Positions 28,132-36,129 of a DNA stretch of 64,000 nt are shown here, piece after piece. This DNA is from Halapricum desulfuricans (GTDB taxonomy: Archaea > Halobacteriota > Halobacteria > Halobacteriales > Haloarculaceae): contig NZ_CP064787.1 of assembly GCF_017094505.1 (NCBI RefSeq), positions 496,001 to 560,000 of the forward strand, read 5' to 3'. The notes under the pieces are model-generated. The model had not been told where the DNA came from and made no database searches. It was given only the letters and a program-made list of their open reading frames with translations. The translations under genes were made by a program, and so were the position numbers. Numbering within the stretch: the stretch's first letter is position 1; every line of letters begins with the position of its first letter.

Positions 28132-29325
28132 CTACCGATCGGCGTCCGTTGGCGTCTCGTCCATCGACGTTAGCGTCTCGTGGATACCGAGCACTAACGC
28201 GGGCACGACGAGCATGAATAGATGCTCTTCGACGGGAATCCCCAGGAGATCGATCCCGGTACGCAACTCGATGGCGAACACGCCGACTTCGAGCGTGTAC
28301 CAGTCCCAGACGTACGCGACCGGGTACAGGACCGCGATCGTCCGGGCCGCCCGAGTCAGTGCGTCGGCGCGGACCAGCAACGCCAGCGCCGCGATGCCGA
28401 AGACGACCTCGGTCGCGAGATAGGTGTATGGGCCTAGAATCCCAACGTCGGCGGGTAACGGCCCGGAGAACGGCCGATACCACAGCGCGACCAGCAGCAA
28501 CGCAAGGAGGACGTACGCGCCCCGGACCAACAGCATCGTCGCCACTCGCGGTCCCGCTCGCCGGCTGATCGCCGCCACGGCACCGAACGCGAACGCGGCC
28601 ATGACGCTTCCGGTGGGGAACACGCCGATAGCCGCCAGAACGACGATGAGACCGGAACCTGCTGCCAGCAGCGCATACGCCAGCTGTCGGGCACGGGCCG
28701 GGCCGAGGACGACCGCGACCGTCCGCTTGTCGATCGAACGGTCGTAGGCCAGGTCCTGGGCGTCGTCGATCACCTTGATGCCGAGCAGGACGGCGACGAG
28801 CACGCCGGCCAGCCCGAGGACGGTCGGTCCGAACTGCCCGCCCTGAGCGGCGTAGCCGCCGAGCAGCGCCAGCCCGATCCCCACGGGATAGCCCCCGGTC
28901 GCCGAGATCGGCCCGGTGTCGAGTTGCGGTGCGTGGAAGTACCCCAGCGCCCAGGTCGGTGCCGTCAGCGCGACGGCGACGGGCCCGGTCGTCGCCCACA
29001 GGCCCGCGAGAGTGCCTGCGAATACCGTGCCGGCCGCGATCAGTGCAACACGACAGCCGCTCACCGAGAGGGGGTGGTCGTCGTCCTCGCCACGGACGAA
29101 GAAATCGACGTAGCCGTCCTTGACGTGTGCCGTGTAGACGGCCGCGAAAATCGCCAGTGCGTGCAGTGCCGCGACGCCGGCCGCGAACGTGCCCTCCGTC
29201 CGAGCGGCGAGCAACGCTCCGGTCAGCGAGACCGCAACGGGCGGCAACATGAACACGGGATGGACCTGCGACGCCAGCGCACGGATCGCAGGGGCGGGTC
29301 CGGCCCCGTGGCGGGCGATCGCCAT
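28132..29325 (-). CDS. UbiA prenyltransferase-lycopene cyclase domain fusion
   Basis: A 397-residue polytopic membrane protein. Residues ~15-290 form a UbiA-type domain with D-x3-D-like motifs in HVKDGYVDFF and KVIDDAQDLAYDRSIDKRT. The last ~100 residues match one half of a CarR/CrtYcd-type lycopene cyclase: VWDWYTLEVGVF then GIPVEEHLFML with the catalytic PxEE. Normal haloarchaeal lycopene cyclases carry two such halves, and lycopene elongase is a separate UbiA protein. The fusion suggests coupled chain transfer and ring closure on a carotenoid or prenyl substrate. Divergent from radB. Confidence 0.75.
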   Translation of the reverse strand: MAIARHGAGPAPAIRALASQVHPVFMLPPVAVSLTGALLAARTEGTFAAGVAALHALAIFAAVYTAHVKDGYVDFFVRGEDDDHPLSVSGCRVALIAAGTVFAGTLAGLWATTGPVAVALTAPTWALGYFHAPQLDTGPISATGGYPVGIGLALLGGYAAQGGQFGPTVLGLAGVLVAVLLGIKVIDDAQDLAYDRSIDKRTVAVVLGPARARQLAYALLAAGSGLIVVLAAIGVFPTGSVMAAFAFGAVAAISRRAGPRVATMLLVRGAYVLLALLLVALWYRPFSGPLPADVGILGPYTYLATEVVFGIAALALLVRADALTRAARTIAVLYPVAYVWDWYTLEVGVFAIELRTGIDLLGIPVEEHLFMLVVPALVLGIHETLTSMDETPTDADR

Positions 29326-29462
29326 GACTAAATTTTGGTATCAATTCACATATCCCGTTCGACGCTCCCAAATGTTGCTGGTGTATCCCGGACAGTCACT
29401 GCGAGGCCGGGGCGTCGGCGGTCATGCGAGCGCTTTTGGGCGTCGGCGACGAACCGGCGAGC

Positions 29463-30146
29463 GTGTCAGAGCCGATTCCGACGGGCTGTTCGCCCATCGA
29501 CGACCTCCTCGGCGGCGGCCTGCCGCGCGGCGCGGCGACCCAGATTTACGGACAGCCGGCCGCCGGCAAGACGAATCTCGCGCTCGGCGCGGCCGTGGAG
29601 GTCGCCGCCAGCGGCTCGTCGGCACTGTTCGTCGACACCGAGGGCGTCTCCGTCGATCGGATGGAACAGCTCGCGGCGGCTCGCGGCGATGTCGAGTCAA
29701 TCGCCTCGAACATCATCGTCTCGGAAGCAACGACCTTCGAGGAACAGGAGCAGGCGGTCAGAGACGCCGCTGAACTCGCGAGCCAGGTCGAGCTGATCGT
29801 CCTCGACAGCGCGACCGGATTCTACCGGCTGGAACGGACCGAACAGCAGGAGGGCGAAGCGCTCCGGGCGGTCGCGCGCCAGATCACTCACCTGCTCGCA
29901 CAGGCCCGCAAACACGACCTGTCGGTCGCGTTTACCAACCAGGTCTACACCGATCCCGACAGCGACGGGACGCGCGCGCTCGGCGGTCACACGCTCAATC
30001 ACTGGTCGGCAGTCGTCCTTCGGCTCGACCGGTTCCGGGGCGGCAACCGGCGCGCGACGCTCGAGAAACACCAGTCGAAAGCCGCCGGCGACACGGCGAC
30101 GTTCCAGATCACCGGCGACGGACTCGAGGGTGTCGAGGAGTTCTGA
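29463..30146 (+). CDS. radB: DNA repair and recombination protein RadB
   Basis: A 227-residue RecA/RadA paralog that modulates homologous recombination and lacks the RadA N-terminal HhH domain. The Walker A GQPAAGKTN and a Walker B-like VELIVLDSATG are visible. The GTG at 29463 gives MSEPIPTGCSPIDDLL, which matches usual RadB N-termini; the ATG at 29424 would add 13 residues. A T-rich TTTT about 30 nt upstream supports the GTG weakly. mutS starts 104 nt downstream on the same strand. Confidence 0.93.
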   Translation: MSEPIPTGCSPIDDLLGGGLPRGAATQIYGQPAAGKTNLALGAAVEVAASGSSALFVDTEGVSVDRMEQLAAARGDVESIASNIIVSEATTFEEQEQAVRDAAELASQVELIVLDSATGFYRLERTEQQEGEALRAVARQITHLLAQARKHDLSVAFTNQVYTDPDSDGTRALGGHTLNHWSAVVLRLDRFRGGNRRATLEKHQSKAAGDTATFQITGDGLEGVEEF

Positions 30147-30250
30147 CAACACTCGGGTGTCACCGGAATGAGCACCCGAGAGCGACAGTCGCGGCCGCCG
30201 GACGAGCCGAGTCCTAAGTGTTTTAGCCGATACCACACTCACCAGGGAGT

Positions 30251-32905
30251 ATGAGCGAGGCGACGGGAATCGTCGGGGAGTTCTTCGATCTGAAAGCCGA
30301 GACCGACGCGGACGTGCTGGCGATGCAGGTGGGCGACTTCTACGAGTTCTTCGACTCGGACGCCGAACTGGTCGCCGACGAGCTCGACCTGAAAGTGAGC
30401 CAGAAGTCCAGTCACGGCTCCTCGTATCCGATGGCCGGCGTTCCGGTCGACGAGTTGACGCCCTACCTGAAGGCACTGGTCGAGCGCGGCTATCGCGTCG
30501 CAGTCGCCGACCAGCGCGAGGCGGGTGACGGCCACGAGCGCGAGATCGCGCGCGTCGTCTCGCCCGGCACGTTGCTGTCGACGACCGACGCCGACGCCCG
30601 GCATCTCGCGACGATCGTCGACGGGGACGGCTACGGGCTGGCCTTCGCGGACGTGACGACCGGGCAGTTTCACGTCACGACCGCGGTCGACGGCGACGAA
30701 CTCCTGACGACGCTCTACCGGTTCGATCCGGTCGAGATCCTACCCGGACCGGACGTGCGAAACGACGACGACCTGCTTTCGCGACTGCGCGATCGGACCG
30801 ACGCGGCGCTGACGCTGCATACCGCCGAGGCCTTCGCTCCGGGGCGGGCACGCCACCGCGTCCGCGAGCAGTTCGGCGAGGGCGCGATCGAGAGCGTCGG
30901 CGTCGAGGCCGAGGAAGCCGTCCGGGCGGCCGGGGCGATCCTGCGCTACGTCGAAGACACCGGGCAGGGCGTGCTGGCCTCGATGACTCGACTGCAGGCC
31001 CACGGGAACGGCGACCACGTCGAACTCGACGCGACGACCCAGCGCAACCTCGAGCTCACCGAGACGATGCAGGGGGACGGCACGGGCTCGCTGTTCGCGA
31101 CGATCGATCACACCGTCACCAGCGCCGGCGGTCGCCTGCTGAAAAGCTGGCTCCAGCGACCCCGCCGGGACCGCCCGGAACTGCAGCGCCGCCAGTCCGC
31201 CGTGGCCGCGCTGGCCGAGGCCGCGCTCGCACGCGACCGGCTGCGGGAAGTGCTCGGGGACGCCTACGACCTCGAACGGCTGGCGAGCAAGGCCGCCTCC
31301 GGCAGCGCCGACGCCCGGGATCTGACCGCCGCCCGCGAGACGCTCTCCCTGCTGCCGACGGTCCGGGAGATCGTCGCCGAGACCGATCGGCTGGCCGACT
31401 CGACGCTCGGCGACGTGCTCGATCGGGCCGACCTCGATCGCGCTCGCGAGCTCCGGGAGACCCTCGAGACCGCACTCGTCGAGGATCCACCCGGGACAGT
31501 CACCCAGGGCGGGCTGATCCGGGAGGGGTACGACGAGCGACTGGACGAGTTGATCGAGCGCAACGAGGCGATCGAGGAGTGGCTCGAGGCACTCCCGAAA
31601 CGCGAGAAGCGGCGCCACGGGATCACTCACCTCTCGGTCGATCGCAACAAGACCGACGGCTACTACATCCAGGTCGGGAAAAGCGAGACCGACGCCGTCC
31701 CCGACAGCTACGAGCAGATCAAGACGCTGAAGAACTCCGAGCGGTACACGATCGACGAACTCGAGGACAAAGAGCGGGAACTGCTCCGGATCGAAGAACA
31801 GCGCCACGATCTCGAGCGCCGACTGTTCGAGGAGGTCCGCGAGGCGGTCGCCGCCCACGCCGAACTGCTGCAGGACGTGGGCCGCGCGCTCGCGGCGGTT
31901 GACGCCTTCGCGGGGCTTGCGACCCACGCCGTCCGGGCCGACTGGACGCGCCCCGAACTGACTGACGGCGACGAGATAGCGATCGAGGCCGGCCGTCACC
32001 CCGTTGTCGAGCGGACGACCGAGTTCGTCCCCAACGACGTCCGCATGGACCGCGATCGGCGGTTCCTCGTCGTGACCGGGCCGAACATGAGCGGGAAGTC
32101 GACCTACATGCGCCAGACCGCGCTGATCACGCTGCTCGCGCAGGTGGGCAGCTTCGTGCCCGCCCGACAAGCGCGGATCGGCCTCGTCGACGGCATCTAC
32201 ACCCGCGTCGGCGCGCTGGACGAGCTCGCGCAGGGCCGCTCGACGTTCATGGTCGAGATGCAGGAACTCTCGAACATCCTCCACTCGGCCGGTGAGGACT
32301 CGCTGGTCATCCTTGATGAGGTCGGGCGCGGGACGGCGACCTTCGACGGCATCTCGATCGCCTGGGCCGCCACGGAGTATCTGGTCAACGAGGTCGGCGC
32401 GAAGACGCTGTTCGCGACTCACTACCACGAACTCACGGAACTCGGCGACCAGCTCGATCCCGTTCGGAACGTCCATGTGGCGGTCGACGGCGACCCTGAC
32501 TCGGACGGCGAGGAGGTGACCTTCCTGCGGACCGTCCGAGAGGGGCCGGCCGACCGATCCTACGGCGTCCACGTCGCCGACCTCGCGGGCGTTCCCGAAC
32601 CCGTCGTCGAGCGCTCGCGCAAGGTGCTCGATCGGCTCCGCAACGACGAGGCGATCGACGTCCGCGGCGGCGGTGGCGGGACGACCCAGGCCGTGTTCGA
32701 CCTCTCCTCGGGGCAGTTTCGCGGTGAGGGCGGCGGATCGGCGAGCGCCGACGGCGGCTCGGCGGAAGACGCGATCGCCGAGCAGTTCGGCGAGCACGCC
32801 GACGAGGTGCTGGCAGCGCTGTCCGAACTCGACGTCGACGAGACGGCCCCGGTCGAGCTGCTGTCGAAGGTGCAGGGATGGCAGGACCGGCTCGAGGGTC
32901 CCTGA
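30251..32905 (+). CDS. mutS: DNA mismatch repair protein MutS
   Basis: An 884-residue mismatch-recognition ATPase. The N-terminal domain keeps the Phe-x-Glu signature in VGDFYEFF (~27-34), which marks MutS1 rather than MutS5. The core/clamp domain spans ~250-560. The ATPase has Walker A TGPNMSGKSTYMRQ (~611), Walker B LVILDEVGRGT and the FATHYHEL helix-turn. The C-terminal dimerisation region (TAPVELLSKVQGWQ) is intact. A TTTTAG-like box lies ~26-28 nt upstream of the ATG. The gene ends exactly where an 80-bp concentric dyad begins. Confidence 0.96.
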   Translation: MSEATGIVGEFFDLKAETDADVLAMQVGDFYEFFDSDAELVADELDLKVSQKSSHGSSYPMAGVPVDELTPYLKALVERGYRVAVADQREAGDGHEREIARVVSPGTLLSTTDADARHLATIVDGDGYGLAFADVTTGQFHVTTAVDGDELLTTLYRFDPVEILPGPDVRNDDDLLSRLRDRTDAALTLHTAEAFAPGRARHRVREQFGEGAIESVGVEAEEAVRAAGAILRYVEDTGQGVLASMTRLQAHGNGDHVELDATTQRNLELTETMQGDGTGSLFATIDHTVTSAGGRLLKSWLQRPRRDRPELQRRQSAVAALAEAALARDRLREVLGDAYDLERLASKAASGSADARDLTAARETLSLLPTVREIVAETDRLADSTLGDVLDRADLDRARELRETLETALVEDPPGTVTQGGLIREGYDERLDELIERNEAIEEWLEALPKREKRRHGITHLSVDRNKTDGYYIQVGKSETDAVPDSYEQIKTLKNSERYTIDELEDKERELLRIEEQRHDLERRLFEEVREAVAAHAELLQDVGRALAAVDAFAGLATHAVRADWTRPELTDGDEIAIEAGRHPVVERTTEFVPNDVRMDRDRRFLVVTGPNMSGKSTYMRQTALITLLAQVGSFVPARQARIGLVDGIYTRVGALDELAQGRSTFMVEMQELSNILHSAGEDSLVILDEVGRGTATFDGISIAWAATEYLVNEVGAKTLFATHYHELTELGDQLDPVRNVHVAVDGDPDSDGEEVTFLRTVREGPADRSYGVHVADLAGVPEPVVERSRKVLDRLRNDEAIDVRGGGGGTTQAVFDLSSGQFRGEGGGSASADGGSAEDAIAEQFGEHADEVLAALSELDVDETAPVELLSKVQGWQDRLEGP

Positions 32906-32984
32906 TACTGCCGGCTGTAACAAACTGAAGGAATTCGCCACCCCGGGGTGGCGAATATCTTTACGAACTTACAGCCGGCAGTAT
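32905..32984. repeat. 80-bp concentric inverted repeat after mutS
   Basis: A 16-bp outer arm (32905-32920) is perfectly inverted at 32969-32984, and a 12-bp inner arm (32933-32944) is immediately inverted at 32945-32956. Both pairs share the same centre at 32944/32945. The inner 24-bp palindrome has no loop, so it may be read as DNA (protein-binding site) as well as RNA. An AATATCTTTA box on the right arm side lies ~26 nt before an ATG with a 6-codon ORF (32983-33003). It may act as the mutS terminator, a promoter/operator or a conserved repeat. Confidence 0.75.
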
Positions 32985-33059
32985 GAGCGCCGACGTCATG
33001 TAAGCAAACAGTTCGTTGTCTGACGGTATTTTATATCGTTGAGGGACAGATCTGTGTGT

Positions 33060-33443
33060 ATGAGTAGCGAACCCGCAGATTCGAACCCCGAGTCACCGAC
33101 CGACGACGAGTCGAACTCACCCAGGCTGACCATCGCGCTGCCGGACGGGAGCACGAGCGTCTCGGACGCGATCGTGACCAACCGGGAGATGCTGCGCGAA
33201 CCCCAGGAACACGGGCTGGCGACCCAGGAGGAGATCACACACCTCTCGGAGGCGATCGAGGGGCTCTCGGAGAAGGCACAGACGGCGACCACCCAGTCCG
33301 AACAGACGCAGGCGAGCGTCGACGAACTGCAGGCGGTCGTCGAACGGCAGCGCCGACAGATCGAGGAACTGCAGTCGATGGTTTCTTCGCTTGCGGACAT
33401 TCTGGGGACGGAAGCGGAGTGGGAAACTTTCGACGACGCGTAG
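33060..33443 (+). CDS. Acidic coiled-coil protein
   Basis: A 127-residue protein. The N-terminal ~30 residues are Ser/Asp/Glu-rich, a short beta segment follows (RLTIALPDGSTSV), and residues ~60-115 form a coiled coil with Gln/Glu-rich heptads. TTTTATAT (33029-33036) is ~27 nt upstream of the ATG at 33060, so a leaderless start there is preferred over the codon at 33039. No family is recognised. Its position after the mutS dyad does not by itself imply a repair role. Confidence 0.7.
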   Translation: MSSEPADSNPESPTDDESNSPRLTIALPDGSTSVSDAIVTNREMLREPQEHGLATQEEITHLSEAIEGLSEKAQTATTQSEQTQASVDELQAVVERQRRQIEELQSMVSSLADILGTEAEWETFDDA

Positions 33444-33540
33444 TCGGTCCGCGAGCTGCGGGCGATTCCCGTGTGCCGGACCTGCTGTGCCGAAACTGTG
33501 ACCGAACAGCCGAGGCGACGGCTACTCGATCGATCTCAGT

Positions 33541-33581
33541 AGAAGGCTCGCTATCAGCCATTACAACGAGAGGTACTTAAA
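33541..33581. repeat. 41-bp direct repeat, left copy
   Basis: AGAAGGCTCGCTATCAGCCA and the following 21 bases match 34954-34994 at 35 of 41 positions in the same orientation. The pair flanks the nuclease-like gene at 33599-34846. Read on the minus strand, each copy contains TTTAAG followed 14 nt later by ATGGCTGATAG, so the unit may be a duplicated promoter. Confidence 0.8.
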
Positions 33582-33598
33582 CGGTACCGAGATCGAGC

Positions 33599-34846
33599 CT
33601 ACCGTCGACGCGACAGCGGTTCACAGAGTACCCACTCGTCGGTTCGGGGATCGAGATTCGTCGGCTCGCTGCCGCGCTCGGTGAGGATGCCCGCGTGGAA
33701 CAACATGGCCTTCAGCTGGAAGACCGTCGGCGAGTGGTAGCTCGCCCCCTCTTCGAGCACTGGCGTCCGGAGTTCGCCGTCGGCGGTCAGCGCACGCTCG
33801 CGCACGTCTTCGTCGCCTCGAAGGAAGAGCTCGACGGTGAAGGTCGGATGCTGCTCGTGGAGCCACGTGACGAGGTCGATCAGCGACGGACGGGCGAGGC
33901 CGTCGTCGTGCATCGTCTGCAGTTCGGTGACGAGCAACTCGGTGGCCGGATACTCGAAGACGACTCGTCGGGCGAGCTGGCCCCAGCGCGGCGCGAGGTC
34001 ACGAAAGCGCTTGCGCGAGCGCTGCCACTGCTCGAAGGCGGCGAGCGCGTCGTCCAGAGCGGGATACTCCCGGAGCGCGAACCGGACGACCTCCTGCCCG
34101 AGCGAGGTGAGCCGGTAGCTCGCGCCGCGCTCGTCGATCAACCCCAGAAACGCCGCGCCGTCGATCGCGCCGTCGACCGCGCTGACGACGTGCGCGTCGA
34201 GCAACGCGCGGTGATCGCGGTCGTGAGCGAGCGCGAGCGGGACCGCGAGGTAGTTCTTCGGATGGTTGAGACTGAAGTTGCGGTCGGCGACGCCCTGTGC
34301 GCTGGCCTGGAATCGGATCGCCGTGGCCTCCTCCGCGGTTCGGTTGCCGACCACGCGCGGGCGTTCGAGTACCTCGATCGAACCGTCCGCTTCGACGCCG
34401 AGCACGCCGACGTTGAGTTGCCGGGCGAGCGTCCGGTCGGTCGCGGTGGTCGCCCCAGCCGGCGCGCTGACGAACGCGACGTTAGCCTCGCCGAGCCGAT
34501 CGTAGGCCTGGACGATGCCACGCTGGACGTCCACCCCGCCGCGCTTGCGGCCCTTGGCCTCGACGACGACCAGCGGCGGCTCGTCGCCGAGGCGATCGAC
34601 CGCCAGGTACTCTGCCTCCAGTCTCCGGACGCCGATCAGATCCGGATAGCCCGAGCCGACCCGGACGTGGTTGAAGGGCGCGAGAGTGGACGTGACCTCG
34701 GCGGCGATCTCGCGGTCCTCGATCCACTGATCGCGCGCGAACTGCGTGTCCGCGACGACGTAACTGTCGCTCCCGTCCTCGGGGAAGAGCTGGGACTTCG
34801 TGTGCGCGAGCACGGTCGGCTCGGTCAGCGACGCCGCGGCGGCCAT
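33599..34846 (-). CDS. PD-(D/E)XK-like nuclease domain protein
   Basis: A 415-residue protein without a known name. The segment GSGYPDLIGVRR.. followed by VVVEAKGRKRGG has the PD..ExK arrangement of restriction-endonuclease-fold nucleases, and the following DVQRGIVQAYDRL helix fits motif IV of the same fold. The C-terminal ~230 residues are alpha-helical, with a wHTH-like stretch (LIDERGASYRLTSLGQEVV). It could be a DNA-repair, anti-phage or chromosome-processing nuclease. It is flanked by 41-bp direct repeats and stands between mutS-linked genes and an aldo/keto reductase. Confidence 0.72.
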   Translation of the reverse strand: MAAAASLTEPTVLAHTKSQLFPEDGSDSYVVADTQFARDQWIEDREIAAEVTSTLAPFNHVRVGSGYPDLIGVRRLEAEYLAVDRLGDEPPLVVVEAKGRKRGGVDVQRGIVQAYDRLGEANVAFVSAPAGATTATDRTLARQLNVGVLGVEADGSIEVLERPRVVGNRTAEEATAIRFQASAQGVADRNFSLNHPKNYLAVPLALAHDRDHRALLDAHVVSAVDGAIDGAAFLGLIDERGASYRLTSLGQEVVRFALREYPALDDALAAFEQWQRSRKRFRDLAPRWGQLARRVVFEYPATELLVTELQTMHDDGLARPSLIDLVTWLHEQHPTFTVELFLRGDEDVRERALTADGELRTPVLEEGASYHSPTVFQLKAMLFHAGILTERGSEPTNLDPRTDEWVLCEPLSRRR

Positions 34847-34953
34847 AGATCCGGCTTCGGCGGGCCGGCCAAAGAGCGTTCCGCCGATCGCGGACCGGCG
34901 AGCGAACGGAACCAGTCTCTGGAGAGTGCGGTCGCTCGACGATTGGAGGCCCC

Positions 34954-34994
34954 AGAAGGCTCACTATCAGCCATTGCGACCAGAAGCACTTAAA
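34954..34994. repeat. 41-bp direct repeat, right copy
   Basis: Right partner of the repeat at 33541-33581 (6 mismatches). It lies between the aldo/keto reductase stop (34999) and the nuclease start (34846), all on the minus strand, so its TTTAAG box probably drives the nuclease gene. Confidence 0.8.
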
Positions 34995-34998
34995 GGAA

Positions 34999-35835
34999 CT
35001 ACTCGGCGATGCCCCAGACGTCGTCGTCCCAGCTGCGGCCGCGGACGTCGTAGACCGGTTCGTCGCGGTCGAGGTCGTCGATGCGCCGTCGGTCCTCGGG
35101 ATCGAGTTCCCAGCCGAACAGCTCGAAGTTCTGCCGGATGTGTGCCTCGGAGGTCGACCGCGGCAGGACGACCACGTCGTGATCGAGCGCCCACCGGAGG
35201 ACGACCTGCGCGGGCGTGCGGTCGTGTTTCTTGGCGATCTCTTCGATGGTGGGGTCGTCGAGCACTTCGGTGCGAGCAAGCGGCGCGGCGGCCTCGACGA
35301 CGACGTCGTTGGCCTGGCAGTACTCGACCAGTTCGGGCCGCTGAAGGTAGGGGTGGAACTCGATCTGGTTGACCGCGATCGGGACGTCCGAAATATGCAG
35401 CGCCGCGGAGAGCTGATACCGGCTGAAGTTCGAGACGCCGACGTTGCGGACGAGCCCGCGGTCGTGCAGCGTCGCCATCGCGTTCAGCGTCTCCCGCAGC
35501 GAGATCGCCGGGTTCGGCCAGTGGATCAGGTACAGGTCGAGGTACTCCGTGCCGAGGCGATCGAGCGTCGACTCGCAGGCGTCGATCACCGACTCGTAGT
35601 CGAGGTTCTTCGCCAGCACCTTCGAGGTGACAAAGAGGTCCTCGCGGTCGCGGTCGGCGAGCACGTCGCCGATCTCGTCCTCGTTGTGATAGCCTTCGGC
35701 GGTGTCGATGTGGGTGTAACCGGTTTCGAGCGCCGCCGAGACGGCCGTCCTGGCTGTCTCACCGTCGAGACGATACGTTCCCTTGCCGACGACGGGCAGC
35801 TCACCGTCCGGAAGCGTGGCTGTCGGTACAGACAT
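34999..35835 (-). CDS. Aldo/keto reductase (278 aa)
   Basis: An NADPH-dependent reductase of the 2,5-diketo-gluconate reductase-like branch. The catalytic residues are Asp in IDTAEGYHNE, Tyr in the same motif, Lys in VTSKVL and His in LIHWPNP. LPRSTSEAHIRQNFELFGWELD fits the cofactor-binding C-terminus. Length is normal. It is read from the minus strand with the nuclease gene 152 nt downstream; the interval between them contains the 41-bp repeat. The substrate is unknown. Confidence 0.92.
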   Translation of the reverse strand: MSVPTATLPDGELPVVGKGTYRLDGETARTAVSAALETGYTHIDTAEGYHNEDEIGDVLADRDREDLFVTSKVLAKNLDYESVIDACESTLDRLGTEYLDLYLIHWPNPAISLRETLNAMATLHDRGLVRNVGVSNFSRYQLSAALHISDVPIAVNQIEFHPYLQRPELVEYCQANDVVVEAAAPLARTEVLDDPTIEEIAKKHDRTPAQVVLRWALDHDVVVLPRSTSEAHIRQNFELFGWELDPEDRRRIDDLDRDEPVYDVRGRSWDDDVWGIAE

Positions 35836-36099
35836 CGCTCGACAGTTCGATGTCGACGTTGTAAGGTCCTTCGCCTGAGACTCCGGATCGTATTACCGCG
35901 CCAACAAGATTTACAACCGTGATGGTCGTAGCTCGACACGGCGGGTCCCCGATACCAACCCTCCCCCACTGTTGGTGTCATCGCCCGGTGTCCGTCCCGC
36001 CATTGTTGATCGACCGACGTGGACGCCCGTTTCTCCCGGCGTCCCCATTTCGCCGTCGTCAATTGTCCGTCTGTGCTGTCGCCTTGCTCGTTGTCGAAG

Positions 36100-36105
36100 T
36101 TTAAG
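36100..36105 (+). promoter_or_regulatory. TATA-like box of the pilus operon
   Basis: TTTAAG is centred ~28 nt before the ATG at 36130, the spacing of leaderless haloarchaeal transcripts. It decides the pilus ATPase start against the in-frame codon at 36019. No gene was seen in 35836-36099. Confidence 0.55.
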
Positions 36106-36129
36106 TCCGATCGGGAGGCCACGCGTGGT

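Noticed and set aside
30740-32941. 733-codon ORF antisense to mutS
   Set aside because: It lies fully opposite a clear MutS gene and has no family motif. Long antisense frames are expected at this GC content and codon bias.
33235-33561. 108-codon minus-strand ORF beginning MADSEPS from the left direct repeat
   Set aside because: It is antisense to the coiled-coil gene, and its Arg/Pro-rich product is not haloarchaeal in composition.
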